Assembly (NCBI RefSeq): GCF_004363005.1
Contig: NZ_SNYH01000004.1
Span: 390,510 to 454,509, forward strand
DNA: 64,000 nucleotides
From: Tenacibaculum caenipelagi
Lineage (GTDB): Bacteria; Bacteroidota; Bacteroidia; Flavobacteriales; Flavobacteriaceae
Direction of reading: 5' to 3'
In this document: positions 53,274 through 63,321 of the stretch, piece by piece
Layout of the letters: every line of letters begins with the position of its first letter
Position numbering within the stretch: the first letter of the stretch is position 1
Translations under genes and position numbers: made by a program
The notes under the pieces: model-generated
The model's database searches: none
What the model saw: the letters and a program-made list of their open reading frames with translations, nothing else
What the model was told of the DNA's origin: nothing

Positions 53274-54218
53274 ATGAGTTTTACCTTACTTTCTTCACCT
53301 TTACAAGGGTTTACCGATTTTCGTTTTAGGAATGCCCAACAAAAATATTTTGGTGGTATCGATACCTTTTATGCTCCTTACATTCGATTAAATGGGAAAT
53401 TTAAAATAAAATCGAGTTATGAACGTGATTTGCTCCCTGAAAATAACACAACTTTAACGGTTATTCCGCAAGTTATAACCAATGATCCTGAAGAATTTTT
53501 ATTTGTTGCCAAATATGTACAAAGTTTAGGATATAAAGAGTTGAATTGGAATTTAGGGTGTCCCTACCCTATGGTTACAAAATCGGGTATGGGCTCTGGT
53601 TTAATTTGTAATCCTACGCGTATAGATGAAATACTACATCGTGCTCATAACGAAACCGACATTCTAGTATCAATGAAAATGAGAATGGGTTATGAAAACA
53701 GTGAAGAAATACTGCACACTTTTCCTATTTTAGATAAATACCCGTTAAAAAATGTGGCTATTCATGCTAGAATTGGAAAACAATTATACAAAGGAGGTGT
53801 TGATTTAGATGCTTTTCAAAAATGTATAGACATTGCCAAACATCAATTATATTATAATGGTGATATTACTACAGTAGCAGGTTTTAAAGCTATGAAAGAA
53901 CGTTTTCCTAGTATTACACATTTTATGATTGGACGTGGTTTAATTGCAGACCCTTTTTTACCACAAATGATTAAAGATAACACTACTGAATATCCAAAAG
54001 ACAGATGGAATATATTTAGAGAGTTTCATGATGAAATATATCAACAATATGATGCTACATTGTCAGGACCAACACCTATAAAAATGAAAATGTTAGGCTT
54101 TTGGGAGTATTTTTCTCAATCGTTTTCTGATCCTCGTAAAACTTATAAAAAAATTAAAAAAGCGACAAATCCTAAGAAATATCAGGCAGCTGTTAAGGAG
54201 ATTTTAGAAGAGGAATGA
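53274..54218 (+). CDS. tRNA-dihydrouridine synthase
   Basis: This FMN-dependent reductase makes dihydrouridine in tRNA. The TIM-barrel motifs SSPLQGFTDFRFRNAQ, the catalytic Cys in LNWNLGCPYPMVTKSGMGSGL, and VSMKMRMGY and MIGRGLIADP are present; C-terminal helices bind tRNA. It resembles the DusC group rather than DusB. 314 aa is typical. It is divergent from pbpC. Confidence 0.92.
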   Translation: MSFTLLSSPLQGFTDFRFRNAQQKYFGGIDTFYAPYIRLNGKFKIKSSYERDLLPENNTTLTVIPQVITNDPEEFLFVAKYVQSLGYKELNWNLGCPYPMVTKSGMGSGLICNPTRIDEILHRAHNETDILVSMKMRMGYENSEEILHTFPILDKYPLKNVAIHARIGKQLYKGGVDLDAFQKCIDIAKHQLYYNGDITTVAGFKAMKERFPSITHFMIGRGLIADPFLPQMIKDNTTEYPKDRWNIFREFHDEIYQQYDATLSGPTPIKMKMLGFWEYFSQSFSDPRKTYKKIKKATNPKKYQAAVKEILEEE

Positions 54219-54254
54219 ATAGTAAACGTTTTTTTTAATCTTCTTCTCTATGTT

Positions 54255-54671
54255 TTATTTTTTAATAAATTTATTCCAGTAAAAATATATTAGTACCATA
54301 CAAATAAGTATTAATAAACTTAAATAATCCCAAGGACCGTAATAATTTTGAACTTTTTTTCCGTTTACTTTTAATGGTCTTATCTGATTTTGAAAGTTTA
54401 TTCTTCTATAAACAACTGTATCTCCTTTGCCTATAAAGAAACTTTTATCTATATCATAATCTCCCTCTAATACTATCTTTTCTTTTTTAATATAAAAAGT
54501 CGTATAAGATGAGCTTTGATTATGACCTGAATAATCAAACTGCTCTATCTTAAAAACTGTTCCTTCTTCCGACTTATTATTAAAAAAGCTATGTATATTT
54601 ATACATACTGTCATCAACGATGATAAAAACAATGTAATTAAAACTAAGTAGGTTAATATTTTAATTATCAT
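54255..54671 (-). CDS. Two-helix membrane protein (DUF3592-like), unknown function
   Basis: An N-terminal helix (ILTYLVLITLFLSSLMTVC) and a C-terminal helix (YLSLLILICMVLIYFYW) flank an 85-residue extracytoplasmic beta-rich domain (GTVFKIEQFDYSGHNQ ... SFFIGKGDTVVYRRINF). The arrangement recalls DUF3592, but identity is weak. No enzyme motif. Function unknown. Confidence 0.6.
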   Translation of the reverse strand: MIIKILTYLVLITLFLSSLMTVCINIHSFFNNKSEEGTVFKIEQFDYSGHNQSSSYTTFYIKKEKIVLEGDYDIDKSFFIGKGDTVVYRRINFQNQIRPLKVNGKKVQNYYGPWDYLSLLILICMVLIYFYWNKFIKK

Positions 54672-54791
54672 AAATATATTAATTTTCCAATATCTAATTA
54701 TACTATTTTCTATTATATTTTTTTGTCAGATTATTCATACAACCATAAGCGAAAAGTTAGTCCTTTTTAGGGAAGCAACTTTTCCTCCTTT

Positions 54792-54965
54792 TTAATATTC
54801 TATTTCTTCCTGTGTATGTGAAGGTGAGAAACTTTTTTCATAATATTTTTTTTCTCTTACAACACTTAAAATTCTAACTCTATCATTAACTAGCTTATAC
54901 ACAACAATAACACTGGTTTACAAGAAAAAACAATCATATTGAATAATAAAATGTTCTCTTTTCAA
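54792..54965 (-). pseudogene. Decayed RelE/ParE-like toxin fragment
   Basis: On the minus strand, in the same frame as the DEAD-box gene and just after its stop, the sequence reads TYLKREHFIIQYDCFFL, a stop, then VIVVYKLVNDRVRILSVVREKKYYE and a stop at 54792. The pattern (hydrophobic strand, ND-rich turn, R-x-x-IL strand, then R-E-K) resembles the C-terminal beta strands of RelE/ParE toxins. The N-terminal part and the antitoxin are absent. Recognised by eye only. Confidence 0.45.
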
Positions 54966-54971
54966 ATAAGT

Positions 54972-56285
54972 TTACGCTAATGTAATACGAATTTTTTTGT
55001 TTTTTAAGCGTGTATTATTCAAATCTTCTAATAACCTTTTTGACTCAGTAATAGGAACCGAAATAAAAGCACAGTCCTGTTTTAACTCAATAACTCCTAA
55101 TTGTTCTTTGGTTAAATTTCCTTTTTTAAAGAATAAACCTGCAATATCTCCTTTAGATATTTTGTCTTTTCTTCCTCCAGAAATAAATAACGTCTCCCAA
55201 TAACCAGGTTTTAATTTTTGCTTCTGAGAAATATCGGTATTTGGTATATTTTTAAGAAATTCTGGAAGATTTTCTTTTTGCCACTTTAAAACATAAGCTG
55301 TTCCTTTCGAATTTACCCTTGCTGTTCGTCCGTTTCTATGGGTAAACTCTTCTATTCTTTGTGGTAATTCATAATGAATAATGTATTTCATTTCTGGAAT
55401 ATCAATTCCTCTTGCAGCTAAATCAGTAGCTAGTAATACTTGACTTGTTCCGTTTCTAAACTTTATTAAAGAACGTTCGCGATCTCTTTGCTCCATTCCA
55501 CCAGAAAAACAACTGTGTGCTATTTTGTTCTTCGCTAAAAACTCGCTTACGTTAGCAATACTATCTTTTAAATTACAAAAAATAATTCCTTGTTGATTTC
55601 CTATGTGATGTAATAGTTCAACTAAGGTTTGATTTTTATTTTTTGATGGCGAAACAACTGTTTTTAAAGTTAATTTCTTTGGTTTTTTATCTGTTAAATA
55701 GTTTAATACGGTAGGATTGTTTAAACGTACAAAATCTGGAACTTCAGCTTCTTGAGTTGCTGAAGTTAAGATACGTTTATTAATACTTGGTAATTGATTA
55801 ATAATTCCGCGCATTTCATACTCAAAACCAACTTCTAACGATTTATCAAACTCATCTAAAATCAAGGTTTTAATACTTTCTTTAGAAAAACGATCGTTAG
55901 CAAAATGATCAGAGATTCTACCAGGTGTGCCTATTAATACACTTGGTGTATGTTTTAATTCAATTTTATCTTTTGCCATTGAACGCCCACCGTATACAGC
56001 ATTTACTTTTAAACCTGTTCCCATTTCACGAATCACCTGTTCTATTTGAATTGCTAATTCTCTTGATGGCACTAAAATTAAAACCTGAACCTCTTTATTA
56101 TCAGGGTCTATTAATTTTAATGTAGGCAATAAAAATCCTAATGTTTTACCTGTACCAGTAGGTGATAGTATTATTGTATTGGTTGTTTTATCAATAGTCG
56201 AAATGGCATTTTGTTGCATTTCATTTAACTCATAAATATTTAATTTTGCTAAAATATCTTCTTGTGTTTTAACTGTATTTACCAT
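54972..56285 (-). CDS. DEAD-box RNA helicase (DbpA-like)
   Basis: The helicase core has SPTGTGKTLGF (I), PSRELAIQ (Ia), DEFD in place of DEAD (II, in LILDEFDKSLEVGF), SAT (III), ARGIDIPEM and HRNGRTARVN (VI). A C-terminal DbpA RNA-binding domain (about 365-437: GDIAGLFFKKGNLTKEQLG ... FISVPI) suggests a role in large-subunit rRNA maturation. The DEFD variant is a conservative change. TATCTTTG (56329-56322, minus) is its probable -7 box. 437 aa. Confidence 0.9.
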   Translation of the reverse strand: MVNTVKTQEDILAKLNIYELNEMQQNAISTIDKTTNTIILSPTGTGKTLGFLLPTLKLIDPDNKEVQVLILVPSRELAIQIEQVIREMGTGLKVNAVYGGRSMAKDKIELKHTPSVLIGTPGRISDHFANDRFSKESIKTLILDEFDKSLEVGFEYEMRGIINQLPSINKRILTSATQEAEVPDFVRLNNPTVLNYLTDKKPKKLTLKTVVSPSKNKNQTLVELLHHIGNQQGIIFCNLKDSIANVSEFLAKNKIAHSCFSGGMEQRDRERSLIKFRNGTSQVLLATDLAARGIDIPEMKYIIHYELPQRIEEFTHRNGRTARVNSKGTAYVLKWQKENLPEFLKNIPNTDISQKQKLKPGYWETLFISGGRKDKISKGDIAGLFFKKGNLTKEQLGVIELKQDCAFISVPITESKRLLEDLNNTRLKNKKIRITLA

Positions 56286-56321
56286 AATCCTTTTTTATAT
56301 CTATGAATTTTATATAGGTGG

Positions 56322-56329
56322 CAAAGATA
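56322..56329 (-). promoter_or_regulatory. -7 element for DEAD-box gene
   Basis: TATCTTTG on the minus strand, 36 bases before the ATG 56285, with the terminator of the upstream gene beyond it. Confidence 0.6.
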
Positions 56330-56368
56330 GGTAGTCTTATACAAGGAAAAATTAAGTATTTTAGAAAT

Positions 56369-56402
56369 AAATAAAGCTTACTGAAATCAGTAAGCTTTAT
56401 TT
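56369..56402 (-). terminator. Terminator of the alpha-2-macroglobulin gene
   Basis: A 15-bp perfect stem (AAATAAAGCTTACTG, 56369-56383, with its complement 56388-56402) around a four-base loop, followed on the minus strand by a T-rich stretch. It isolates the DEAD-box gene from the gene upstream of it. Confidence 0.85.
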
Positions 56403-56423
56403 ACCTTTTTTAATTATTAATAA

Positions 56424-59400
56424 CTATTTCACCACTTTAATCCATTCTCCTTTGGTTCTGGCTATGTAATCATTATCATACATTGCTTCAACTTGTACTC
56501 CTGGTAAATAGTACTCTCCTAAATACGATGCATTTAACAACACTCTAAATGTTTTAGTTTCATACTTTTTCAAGGTAAAGTAGTTACTGATACTTGCATC
56601 TCGTATATCGGTATAGTCTACTTTTGAAGATGTGGTATTATTTCCAAAATCAGTAAAACGAGTATTAATAATTTCCCAACCTGAAGGTATAAATTGTGTC
56701 AAGGCAACATTTTCAATCGTTTCATTGGTAGAATTCTTAACTATTATTTCTGCAATAAAATTAGTTCCTTGCGATAAGTTATCTGGTTCAATACGAGCTC
56801 CGTCTTTTGTCTTATATACGATAGAGGTTTCCAAATTCTTTTGGAATACTTTTTCCTCACCCACAGGTAAAATTCCTTTATTTAATACACGTACATATAA
56901 AACTCCGTTGTTTTTATTGGTAATCTTTAAAGAGTTTTCTTGTTGAAGCGCTACTAAATCTTTTACTAATAACGATTTTGTTGTACTTGCTTCTCCTGAA
57001 ACTTTATTGAAAATATAGCTGGTTTTAATACCTTCAACTCCTCCATTTTTCAATGCATATTGGCTCATTGCTAATAAACTATACGCCGTTGTTTGCGTAC
57101 TCATCCAATTGTTACTAGATAAATTTTCAGCAATTTCTTTGGCTAGCTTTATTGCTTTAGTTTCTTCTCCTAATAAAGTGTATGTTTCTAAAGACATCGC
57201 CTTATTACGTGTTTCAGAACCGTAATTTGAATAATATCGCTTTGTATACGTGTAACCTGTTAATCCTTTTAAAATGGATTGTGCTATGGCTTTTTTACCA
57301 ATTAAAGCATATGCGCTCGCCAATCTCATTTTAGCTTCGTCAGAAACCCCCATTGATTCACGCAAACGGTTCATTGAAGCTAAATCAGGACTGTTTGCCA
57401 AACTCAAGGTATATAATCGGTAGGCTTGTGAAAACGAATTGTTATAATAACCTGAACTATTTCTCCAATTACGCGCTTGCTGCTTTTGATATCCTATCCA
57501 TTTTGATTTAAAACCAATTGGTAATACATATCCTTTCTTTTCTGCTTCTATCATAAAATGACCTGCATACGATGTTCCCCAACTATCTGCAGCGCTATTT
57601 CCTTGCCAATATGAAAGTCCTCCATTAGACAATTGAAAATCGGATAATCGTTGAATTGTAGCCTTTATATTTCTTTCGGTAGAAGCTATTTTTTCTTTTG
57701 GTAACTCAAAGAGTTCTGGTAAAAATAATTGTGGAAAAGCGCTCGACGTGGTTTGCTCTACGCAACCGTGTGGATAACGAATTAAATATCCTAAACGTTT
57801 GGTAAAGTTCATTGGAGGCAATGTAGATAATTCTATTGTAGCGGCATTGGTTCCTTTGGTTCCAAAACTTGTAAAATTAATTTCTCCTTGCTCACTCGAT
57901 TTTAATACCAAATCTTTTACTTCAGAAGTAACAGGATTTGGATTTAACACGTCTATTTCCACTTCGTAAGATGCTTTTTCATTTCCTGAACTTGCATCTA
58001 TTTTCACTTTACCAATTCCTTTAAAATCATTCACTTTTAAAGTGAAATATGTCATTTTCTCGTCTGGTTGATCAAACGAAACTGTTTGAGTGCGATCTCC
58101 TACTATCGTATAAGCTTCGTTAGGTTGTACTGTTACTTTTACATTTTTGATGTTTGATTTCATTGCAAAAACAGTAACAGGTAAGGTAACGGTTTCCTGT
58201 GGCGTAATCTTACGAGGTAATGATGCTAAAATCATTACAGGCTTACGTACAAAAGCTGTTTTCTCATCACTACCATAGGCATCTTTTTTAGTATCAGTAG
58301 CTACTACCATAGCACGAACGGATCCTACATATTTTGGTATTTTAACCTTGTGCTCCTTAATATCACCCTTTTCTAAATCAAAAGGACCTAAATAAGTAAC
58401 CATCGGTTTAAATCGGTTGGCTTTTCGGTTTTTACTTCCAGCTTCTGCTTCATCTCCTCCAATACTCAATATTTGATTTACTTTTCCTCCATAAGCACCA
58501 ATTACATCGTCAAAAATATCCCAAGTTTTTACTCCTAAAGACTGACGTGCATAGAAAACACTCCATGGATTCGGAGTTTTAAAACGAGTTAAATCTAATA
58601 ACCCTTCATCAACTAATGCAATTGTATAGGTCATTGGTCTGCCCTTTTCTTCTTTTACTCGAATGGTTATGGTAGATTCTGGTCTCAACTCATCCGCCAG
58701 CTGAATTTTAGGTTCTAATTTAGTTGCAGGATTATTTACCAACATAGGAATAGAACCATACATACGAATTGGTAAATCATTAACCGTTTGACTGTGTTTT
58801 TGTAATAATGAAATATTGACAAATACATTAGGTGTATAACTGGCTTTTACAGGAAATCTAAAAGATGTTTGTTGCGCTTGCGTTGGTACCCAAAAATGGT
58901 CTAATACTTCGGTTCCATTTTCAATCGTAATAAATGCTTTACCACCTTCTGAAGAAGGAAACTTAACTGTCGCAGTTTCATTTACTTCATATGATTCTTT
59001 ATCTGTAGTAAATACCAACATACTAGCATTGCTCTTATCTTGATTTCCTTTTTTCTTTGCATACCAAGAAGGCCAATCAAAATACACCACATTAGAAGTT
59101 ATGTGCTTACTTTTTAAGTCTGTTACTTTAATTAAATAGCGTCCCCAATCGTTTTCATCAACTTTTAATTTAAATGTTCCTTTACCATTTCCATTAGTAG
59201 TTACTTGTAATTTCTTATAAGGCTCGTGATAACGTGTTCCGTCATAACTAGACAATCCATTATCAGAGGTACTCCACCACCAACGCCATGATAACTTATA
59301 CACATTTACCTCTAAATTATTCGATAGTCCTTCTCCATCTTCAGTTACAGAAGCAACATTAAACGTATACTCTTCATCTGTAAATAAGTAGTTTTTAGAC

Positions 59401-61943
59401 TGTGGTTCTTCAGCATCTTGCAATCCTGCATACGAAATATATGGTGATACTTTTTTAGAAAAAACATCGGTACTAAAATCTCCTCCATTCTCATACACTT
59501 TTGTAATAAAACTCGCTTTTAACATACCAGGAGCTTTACTATCTAACTTAGGTTTTACAGAAAAATTAGTTGTTCCTTCATTACTTAAGCTTCCTTTTAA
59601 AACTTTAAATTCTTCTGTACCAAATCGACGAGTTGCATCATCGAAATTATAGTTCTTAAACTTCAAAAACTCTGTAGTGGTTTGTGAAAATTTTCCGTTG
59701 ATATCTAATTTTAAACCTCTTGCAATAGCTCCGTGTAACCATTTTACCTCTACATCTCCTGTAATTGGGGTATTCGCTTTGATAAATTCTTCTTTTGTTG
59801 CTAATTTAATTTTTAAGCGATTTGGTTTTATGGTTTCAATCTTCAATGTTTTATTGAAAACTGCTCCTCCTACACTTACTCGTAATTTCCAATTTCCTGT
59901 AATTGCTTCAGGATTTGTTGTAGGCGCATATCCATATACGTTGTTTGATTTCTTTGGAAGTATGGTTTGGTCGATTATTTTTCCTTGCGGATTAATTAAC
60001 TCAAACTTAATTGGATGATCATTAGGTATTGGGTTTGCATTGTCATTTAATACAAAGGTTAAGAATAATTGATCTCCAGGTCTCCAAACCCCACGTTCAC
60101 CATAAATATAACCTTTAATCCCTTCTTGTAGTTTTACTCCTGAAACATCAAACTTACTCATCGACAAAGCTTCTCCGTCGTTCAGTTTGATGTATGTTGT
60201 GTTTTTGTTTTTAGTAACTACAGTAAAAAATGCATTGGAAATGTTATTAAAAGTAGCGATTCCTTCTTTATTTGTAGATGTTGACTCTACTGCTTGCTTT
60301 TGTAAGTTGTATAGCGTTACTTTCGCTCCTTCTATAGTATTGGTAGTCAACAAATCGGTAACAGCTACTACGATTTTATCATTGTTCCCTTTTTTAACTA
60401 TAACTCCAATGTTTGTTGCTAAAATATTTGTACTGATACTTTTATTATAATAGTATGATGTAGTACATGGATTATCTCGATCTCTCCAACTGTAATCATC
60501 GTAGTAATCATCATAATAATTAGGACTGTCAAATCTCTTGGTATCTACATCCTTTTTACCATAAACAATAGTTTTAGTTGCTACACTTTCATCACACAAA
60601 TAATTTGAATAATCTTTATTGAATGATAACTCAACTCTGTACATCGCACCATCTTCAACAGTTACTATTTCTGCTAAATCTATTGCAAAAACATTTTCTT
60701 TTTTTAAATCAACTCCTTGATTACTTAAATTGACAGTATGTTTTGCAACTGGACGACCTACATAACGTAAATTTCCTTGATTACTTAAACTATTATACTG
60801 TAAAAACTGCAATACATTATCCTTGTAAATTTTATAAACTGTTGCATCTACCGCTTTTAAATTAACAGCGTTAAAGTTTATTTTTAAGTTATTAGAGTTT
60901 GGTAAAATCGATCCGCTTTTAATAAAACTTACTGCAGGTTTTAAGTCTTCAAAGTGTACGGTTTTTATAACGTTTTCTTTCAGAGTATATCCATCCGCAC
61001 TCTTAATACCTTTAAATATTTCAACATCTACCTTTTGTGTATATGATGATTTTGGATACAGCGTAATTTTATTATTATTTACTTTGTAAGTAAACTCTCT
61101 CTTTTGTGTATTCAAAAACTGAATAAGTCCTTTTAAGTTTTGTGATTTCTGTATTGGATCAGAAAAACTGATTTCAATATGCTGTTTGTCAGTATCAACT
61201 ACTTCTACATCTAATACTTTAAAGTTGTTCTTCCCTGTAATTGTTAACTCTCTTTTTCCTTTAGATTCTGATTGAACTGGAGTTCCATTCCAAGTTATAG
61301 CTAATTGTTTATCGTCTTCAAAACGCTGAATACTATCAATTTTAAAATAAATTTTAGAACTCAACTCCCCTACTTCACTAAACGTAATATTCTTTGACTT
61401 TCCATTATAGTTAGCTTTTACTAAAGCTGATAATTTAGCAGTTTCAATAACATCACTCGCTAGCACCTCTCCTTCAACAGCATATAAATCTTTTGTATAT
61501 ACACTTGGTGATTGCAACGATACATTAAATAATAATTCTTTTGTTTTTACTTTAACAGTAAAGTCTTTTAATTCATCGTTTATATCTTCATACAACTTAG
61601 ATAAATGCAACGTTATCAAATACTCTTGATTACTTTTTAGCTTTTCTGCAGGTACAAATACCAATTCGTTACCAGTTACAACAACTTGTCCTTCAATATT
61701 TGGTTTTGTAGTAACAACTTCGTTCGCATCAAAACTGCTCTCAATCTTATTTTTTAATACAAACTTTAAATTAGGGGTTACTGAAATTAGTTTATTTGGA
61801 AATCCAGAAATATACTCGCTAAACTCAGTAATATTACTCTCAGAAGCTACTGATTTTTTACATGAATTTGCGATGAGTACAAAAAGGATTAGTGCAAAAG
61901 AACTAACAACTTTAGTTATTCTTTTTATCAATTTTTTTTTCAT
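56424..61943 (-). CDS. Alpha-2-macroglobulin family lipoprotein (protease trap)
   Basis: A lipoprotein signal (SSFALILFVLIANSC, Cys28) precedes about 1800 residues of macroglobulin beta-sandwich domains, with a bait-like region near 1150-1200. The thioester motif is GCVEQ (Gly1393-Gln1397, Cys1394) in YPHGCVEQTTS, followed by an alpha/alpha thioester-domain and a receptor-like C-terminus. Such proteins trap foreign proteases in the periplasm, usually together with PBP1C for cell-wall repair. An uneven Asp/Tyr-rich loop (PNYYDDYYDDYSWRD) lies near 475. The -7 box TAAATTTG at 62118-62111 implies a long leader (about 160 nt). Confidence 0.93.
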   Translation of the reverse strand: MKKKLIKRITKVVSSFALILFVLIANSCKKSVASESNITEFSEYISGFPNKLISVTPNLKFVLKNKIESSFDANEVVTTKPNIEGQVVVTGNELVFVPAEKLKSNQEYLITLHLSKLYEDINDELKDFTVKVKTKELLFNVSLQSPSVYTKDLYAVEGEVLASDVIETAKLSALVKANYNGKSKNITFSEVGELSSKIYFKIDSIQRFEDDKQLAITWNGTPVQSESKGKRELTITGKNNFKVLDVEVVDTDKQHIEISFSDPIQKSQNLKGLIQFLNTQKREFTYKVNNNKITLYPKSSYTQKVDVEIFKGIKSADGYTLKENVIKTVHFEDLKPAVSFIKSGSILPNSNNLKINFNAVNLKAVDATVYKIYKDNVLQFLQYNSLSNQGNLRYVGRPVAKHTVNLSNQGVDLKKENVFAIDLAEIVTVEDGAMYRVELSFNKDYSNYLCDESVATKTIVYGKKDVDTKRFDSPNYYDDYYDDYSWRDRDNPCTTSYYYNKSISTNILATNIGVIVKKGNNDKIVVAVTDLLTTNTIEGAKVTLYNLQKQAVESTSTNKEGIATFNNISNAFFTVVTKNKNTTYIKLNDGEALSMSKFDVSGVKLQEGIKGYIYGERGVWRPGDQLFLTFVLNDNANPIPNDHPIKFELINPQGKIIDQTILPKKSNNVYGYAPTTNPEAITGNWKLRVSVGGAVFNKTLKIETIKPNRLKIKLATKEEFIKANTPITGDVEVKWLHGAIARGLKLDINGKFSQTTTEFLKFKNYNFDDATRRFGTEEFKVLKGSLSNEGTTNFSVKPKLDSKAPGMLKASFITKVYENGGDFSTDVFSKKVSPYISYAGLQDAEEPQSKNYLFTDEEYTFNVASVTEDGEGLSNNLEVNVYKLSWRWWWSTSDNGLSSYDGTRYHEPYKKLQVTTNGNGKGTFKLKVDENDWGRYLIKVTDLKSKHITSNVVYFDWPSWYAKKKGNQDKSNASMLVFTTDKESYEVNETATVKFPSSEGGKAFITIENGTEVLDHFWVPTQAQQTSFRFPVKASYTPNVFVNISLLQKHSQTVNDLPIRMYGSIPMLVNNPATKLEPKIQLADELRPESTITIRVKEEKGRPMTYTIALVDEGLLDLTRFKTPNPWSVFYARQSLGVKTWDIFDDVIGAYGGKVNQILSIGGDEAEAGSKNRKANRFKPMVTYLGPFDLEKGDIKEHKVKIPKYVGSVRAMVVATDTKKDAYGSDEKTAFVRKPVMILASLPRKITPQETVTLPVTVFAMKSNIKNVKVTVQPNEAYTIVGDRTQTVSFDQPDEKMTYFTLKVNDFKGIGKVKIDASSGNEKASYEVEIDVLNPNPVTSEVKDLVLKSSEQGEINFTSFGTKGTNAATIELSTLPPMNFTKRLGYLIRYPHGCVEQTTSSAFPQLFLPELFELPKEKIASTERNIKATIQRLSDFQLSNGGLSYWQGNSAADSWGTSYAGHFMIEAEKKGYVLPIGFKSKWIGYQKQQARNWRNSSGYYNNSFSQAYRLYTLSLANSPDLASMNRLRESMGVSDEAKMRLASAYALIGKKAIAQSILKGLTGYTYTKRYYSNYGSETRNKAMSLETYTLLGEETKAIKLAKEIAENLSSNNWMSTQTTAYSLLAMSQYALKNGGVEGIKTSYIFNKVSGEASTTKSLLVKDLVALQQENSLKITNKNNGVLYVRVLNKGILPVGEEKVFQKNLETSIVYKTKDGARIEPDNLSQGTNFIAEIIVKNSTNETIENVALTQFIPSGWEIINTRFTDFGNNTTSSKVDYTDIRDASISNYFTLKKYETKTFRVLLNASYLGEYYLPGVQVEAMYDNDYIARTKGEWIKVVK

Positions 61944-62190
61944 TGTATTAAGAAGTTTCGTTTTTACTCAATTTTATTTAAAACTACTTAAAAATATTTT
62001 TCACACATCTTCTTTTTAGAATTCGTAGTAACTAAATGAGAATTTGTATAAAATTGAGGTTTTTAAGCAATTTTTGGAAGGTTTACCCTACCTTTTCAAG
62101 TTTTTGGAAACAAATTTAGCTATTTTAAAATTATCTGTTGTACAATTAATGCTTATATTTTTTTTACTTTTACACCCTTAATAGTACATT
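61944..62190. other. Divergent gap A2M / miaE
   Basis: No gene is seen. It carries TAAATTTG on the minus strand (62118-62111) and a weak TACTTTTA on the plus strand (62165-62172). Confidence 0.5.
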
Positions 62191-62772
62191 ATGCTTGGAT
62201 TACAATTTGATACCGAAACTTCATGGGTTGAAGTAGCTAAAAATGGATTGGAACAGTTATTAACTGATCATGCTTTTGCGGAACAAAAAGCAGCTTCTAA
62301 TGCTGTTTCAATTATTATTAATTACTCTGAAGAAACGGCACTTGTAAAAGATATGAGTGACATTGCCATTGAAGAAATGGAACATTTTAGAATGGTACAC
62401 AACTTAATGGTAGATCGTGGTATGGTTTTAGGACAAGCAACTAAAAATGACTACGCTTTAAAATTGCAAAAGTTTTTTCCGCATACAGGTAATAGAACCG
62501 AAGCTTTGATACACCGTTTATTAGTAGCTGCTTTAATTGAAGCGCGTAGTTGTGAACGTTTTAAGGTTTTTGCAGATAATATGGAAGACGAAGAATTATC
62601 AAAATTTTATCTAGACTTAATGGTTTCTGAAGCAAACCACTATACCTTATTTTTAGGATATGCTCGCAAATATATGGATCGTGATATTGTTGATAAAAAA
62701 TGGAATGATTTATTAGCTTTTGAAGCTGTAATGATGCGAGAAAGAGGTAAAACTGCAAAAGTTCACGGATAG
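62191..62772 (+). CDS. miaE: tRNA-(ms2io6A)-hydroxylase
   Basis: MiaE is a non-haem di-iron monooxygenase that hydroxylates the isopentenyl group of ms2i6A37 in tRNA. Metal-binding carboxylate/His motifs are visible: FAEQKAASNAVS, IAIEEMEHFRMVH (ExxH), ALIEARSCERFKVF and VSEANHYTLF. 193 aa matches the family. Its stop TAG overlaps the GTG of the next gene, so the two are coupled. Confidence 0.93.
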   Translation: MLGLQFDTETSWVEVAKNGLEQLLTDHAFAEQKAASNAVSIIINYSEETALVKDMSDIAIEEMEHFRMVHNLMVDRGMVLGQATKNDYALKLQKFFPHTGNRTEALIHRLLVAALIEARSCERFKVFADNMEDEELSKFYLDLMVSEANHYTLFLGYARKYMDRDIVDKKWNDLLAFEAVMMRERGKTAKVHG

Positions 62773-63209
62773 TGTTTAGTAAAGAAGAATCTGCTCGTTT
62801 ACGCAAAGAATTTTGGACAAGTTTTGGAAAATCTTTTCCAAGAAAATGGTTGTTATACAATACCAAAATTAAAGGTTTTGCCTTTAAATTTCAGGCTGAC
62901 AGAAAAAAAGCTTCAGTTTGTTTAGACTTTGAGCACCCAGAAGATATAGCTAATGAATTACTTTACGACCAATTGATTTCTTTAAAAAAGATACTAGAAT
63001 CTGAATATTTACCAGAAGTGATTTATGATGATAATTTTGAGCTAGAAAATCGTAAAATCATCCGTAGAATTTATGTTCCTTTTGATAAGAAATTTAGTAT
63101 TCATAATAAAAATACATGGAGAGATTGTTTCGAGTTTTATGTTGATACAATGACGCAATTTGAACTGTTTTTTTATGAGTATGAAGACTTTATAAAACAA
63201 GCTATATAA
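62772..63209 (+). CDS. DUF4268 family protein
   Basis: The 145 residues show the DUF4268 pattern: ARLRKEFWTSFGKSF near the start, KGFAFKFQADRKKASVCLDFEH, then IRRIYVPFDKKFSIHNKNTWRDCFEFYVDTM. The domain occurs in nuclease-like and stand-alone proteins of unknown role. It starts at GTG 62772 inside the miaE stop. A link with tRNA modification is only suggested by the operon. Downstream 112 bases have no gene, just a weak GGAAA/TTTCC hairpin. Confidence 0.8.
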   Translation: MFSKEESARLRKEFWTSFGKSFPRKWLLYNTKIKGFAFKFQADRKKASVCLDFEHPEDIANELLYDQLISLKKILESEYLPEVIYDDNFELENRKIIRRIYVPFDKKFSIHNKNTWRDCFEFYVDTMTQFELFFYEYEDFIKQAI

Positions 63210-63321
63210 CCAAAGGAAAAACACCCTTTTTCCCTACTTATCTCGCATATAACTTGCTTTATATCTGTTTTTTGGCATATATTTATCCCAGTTTTTTGAT
63301 TAACCCCAAACCCCTACGATC

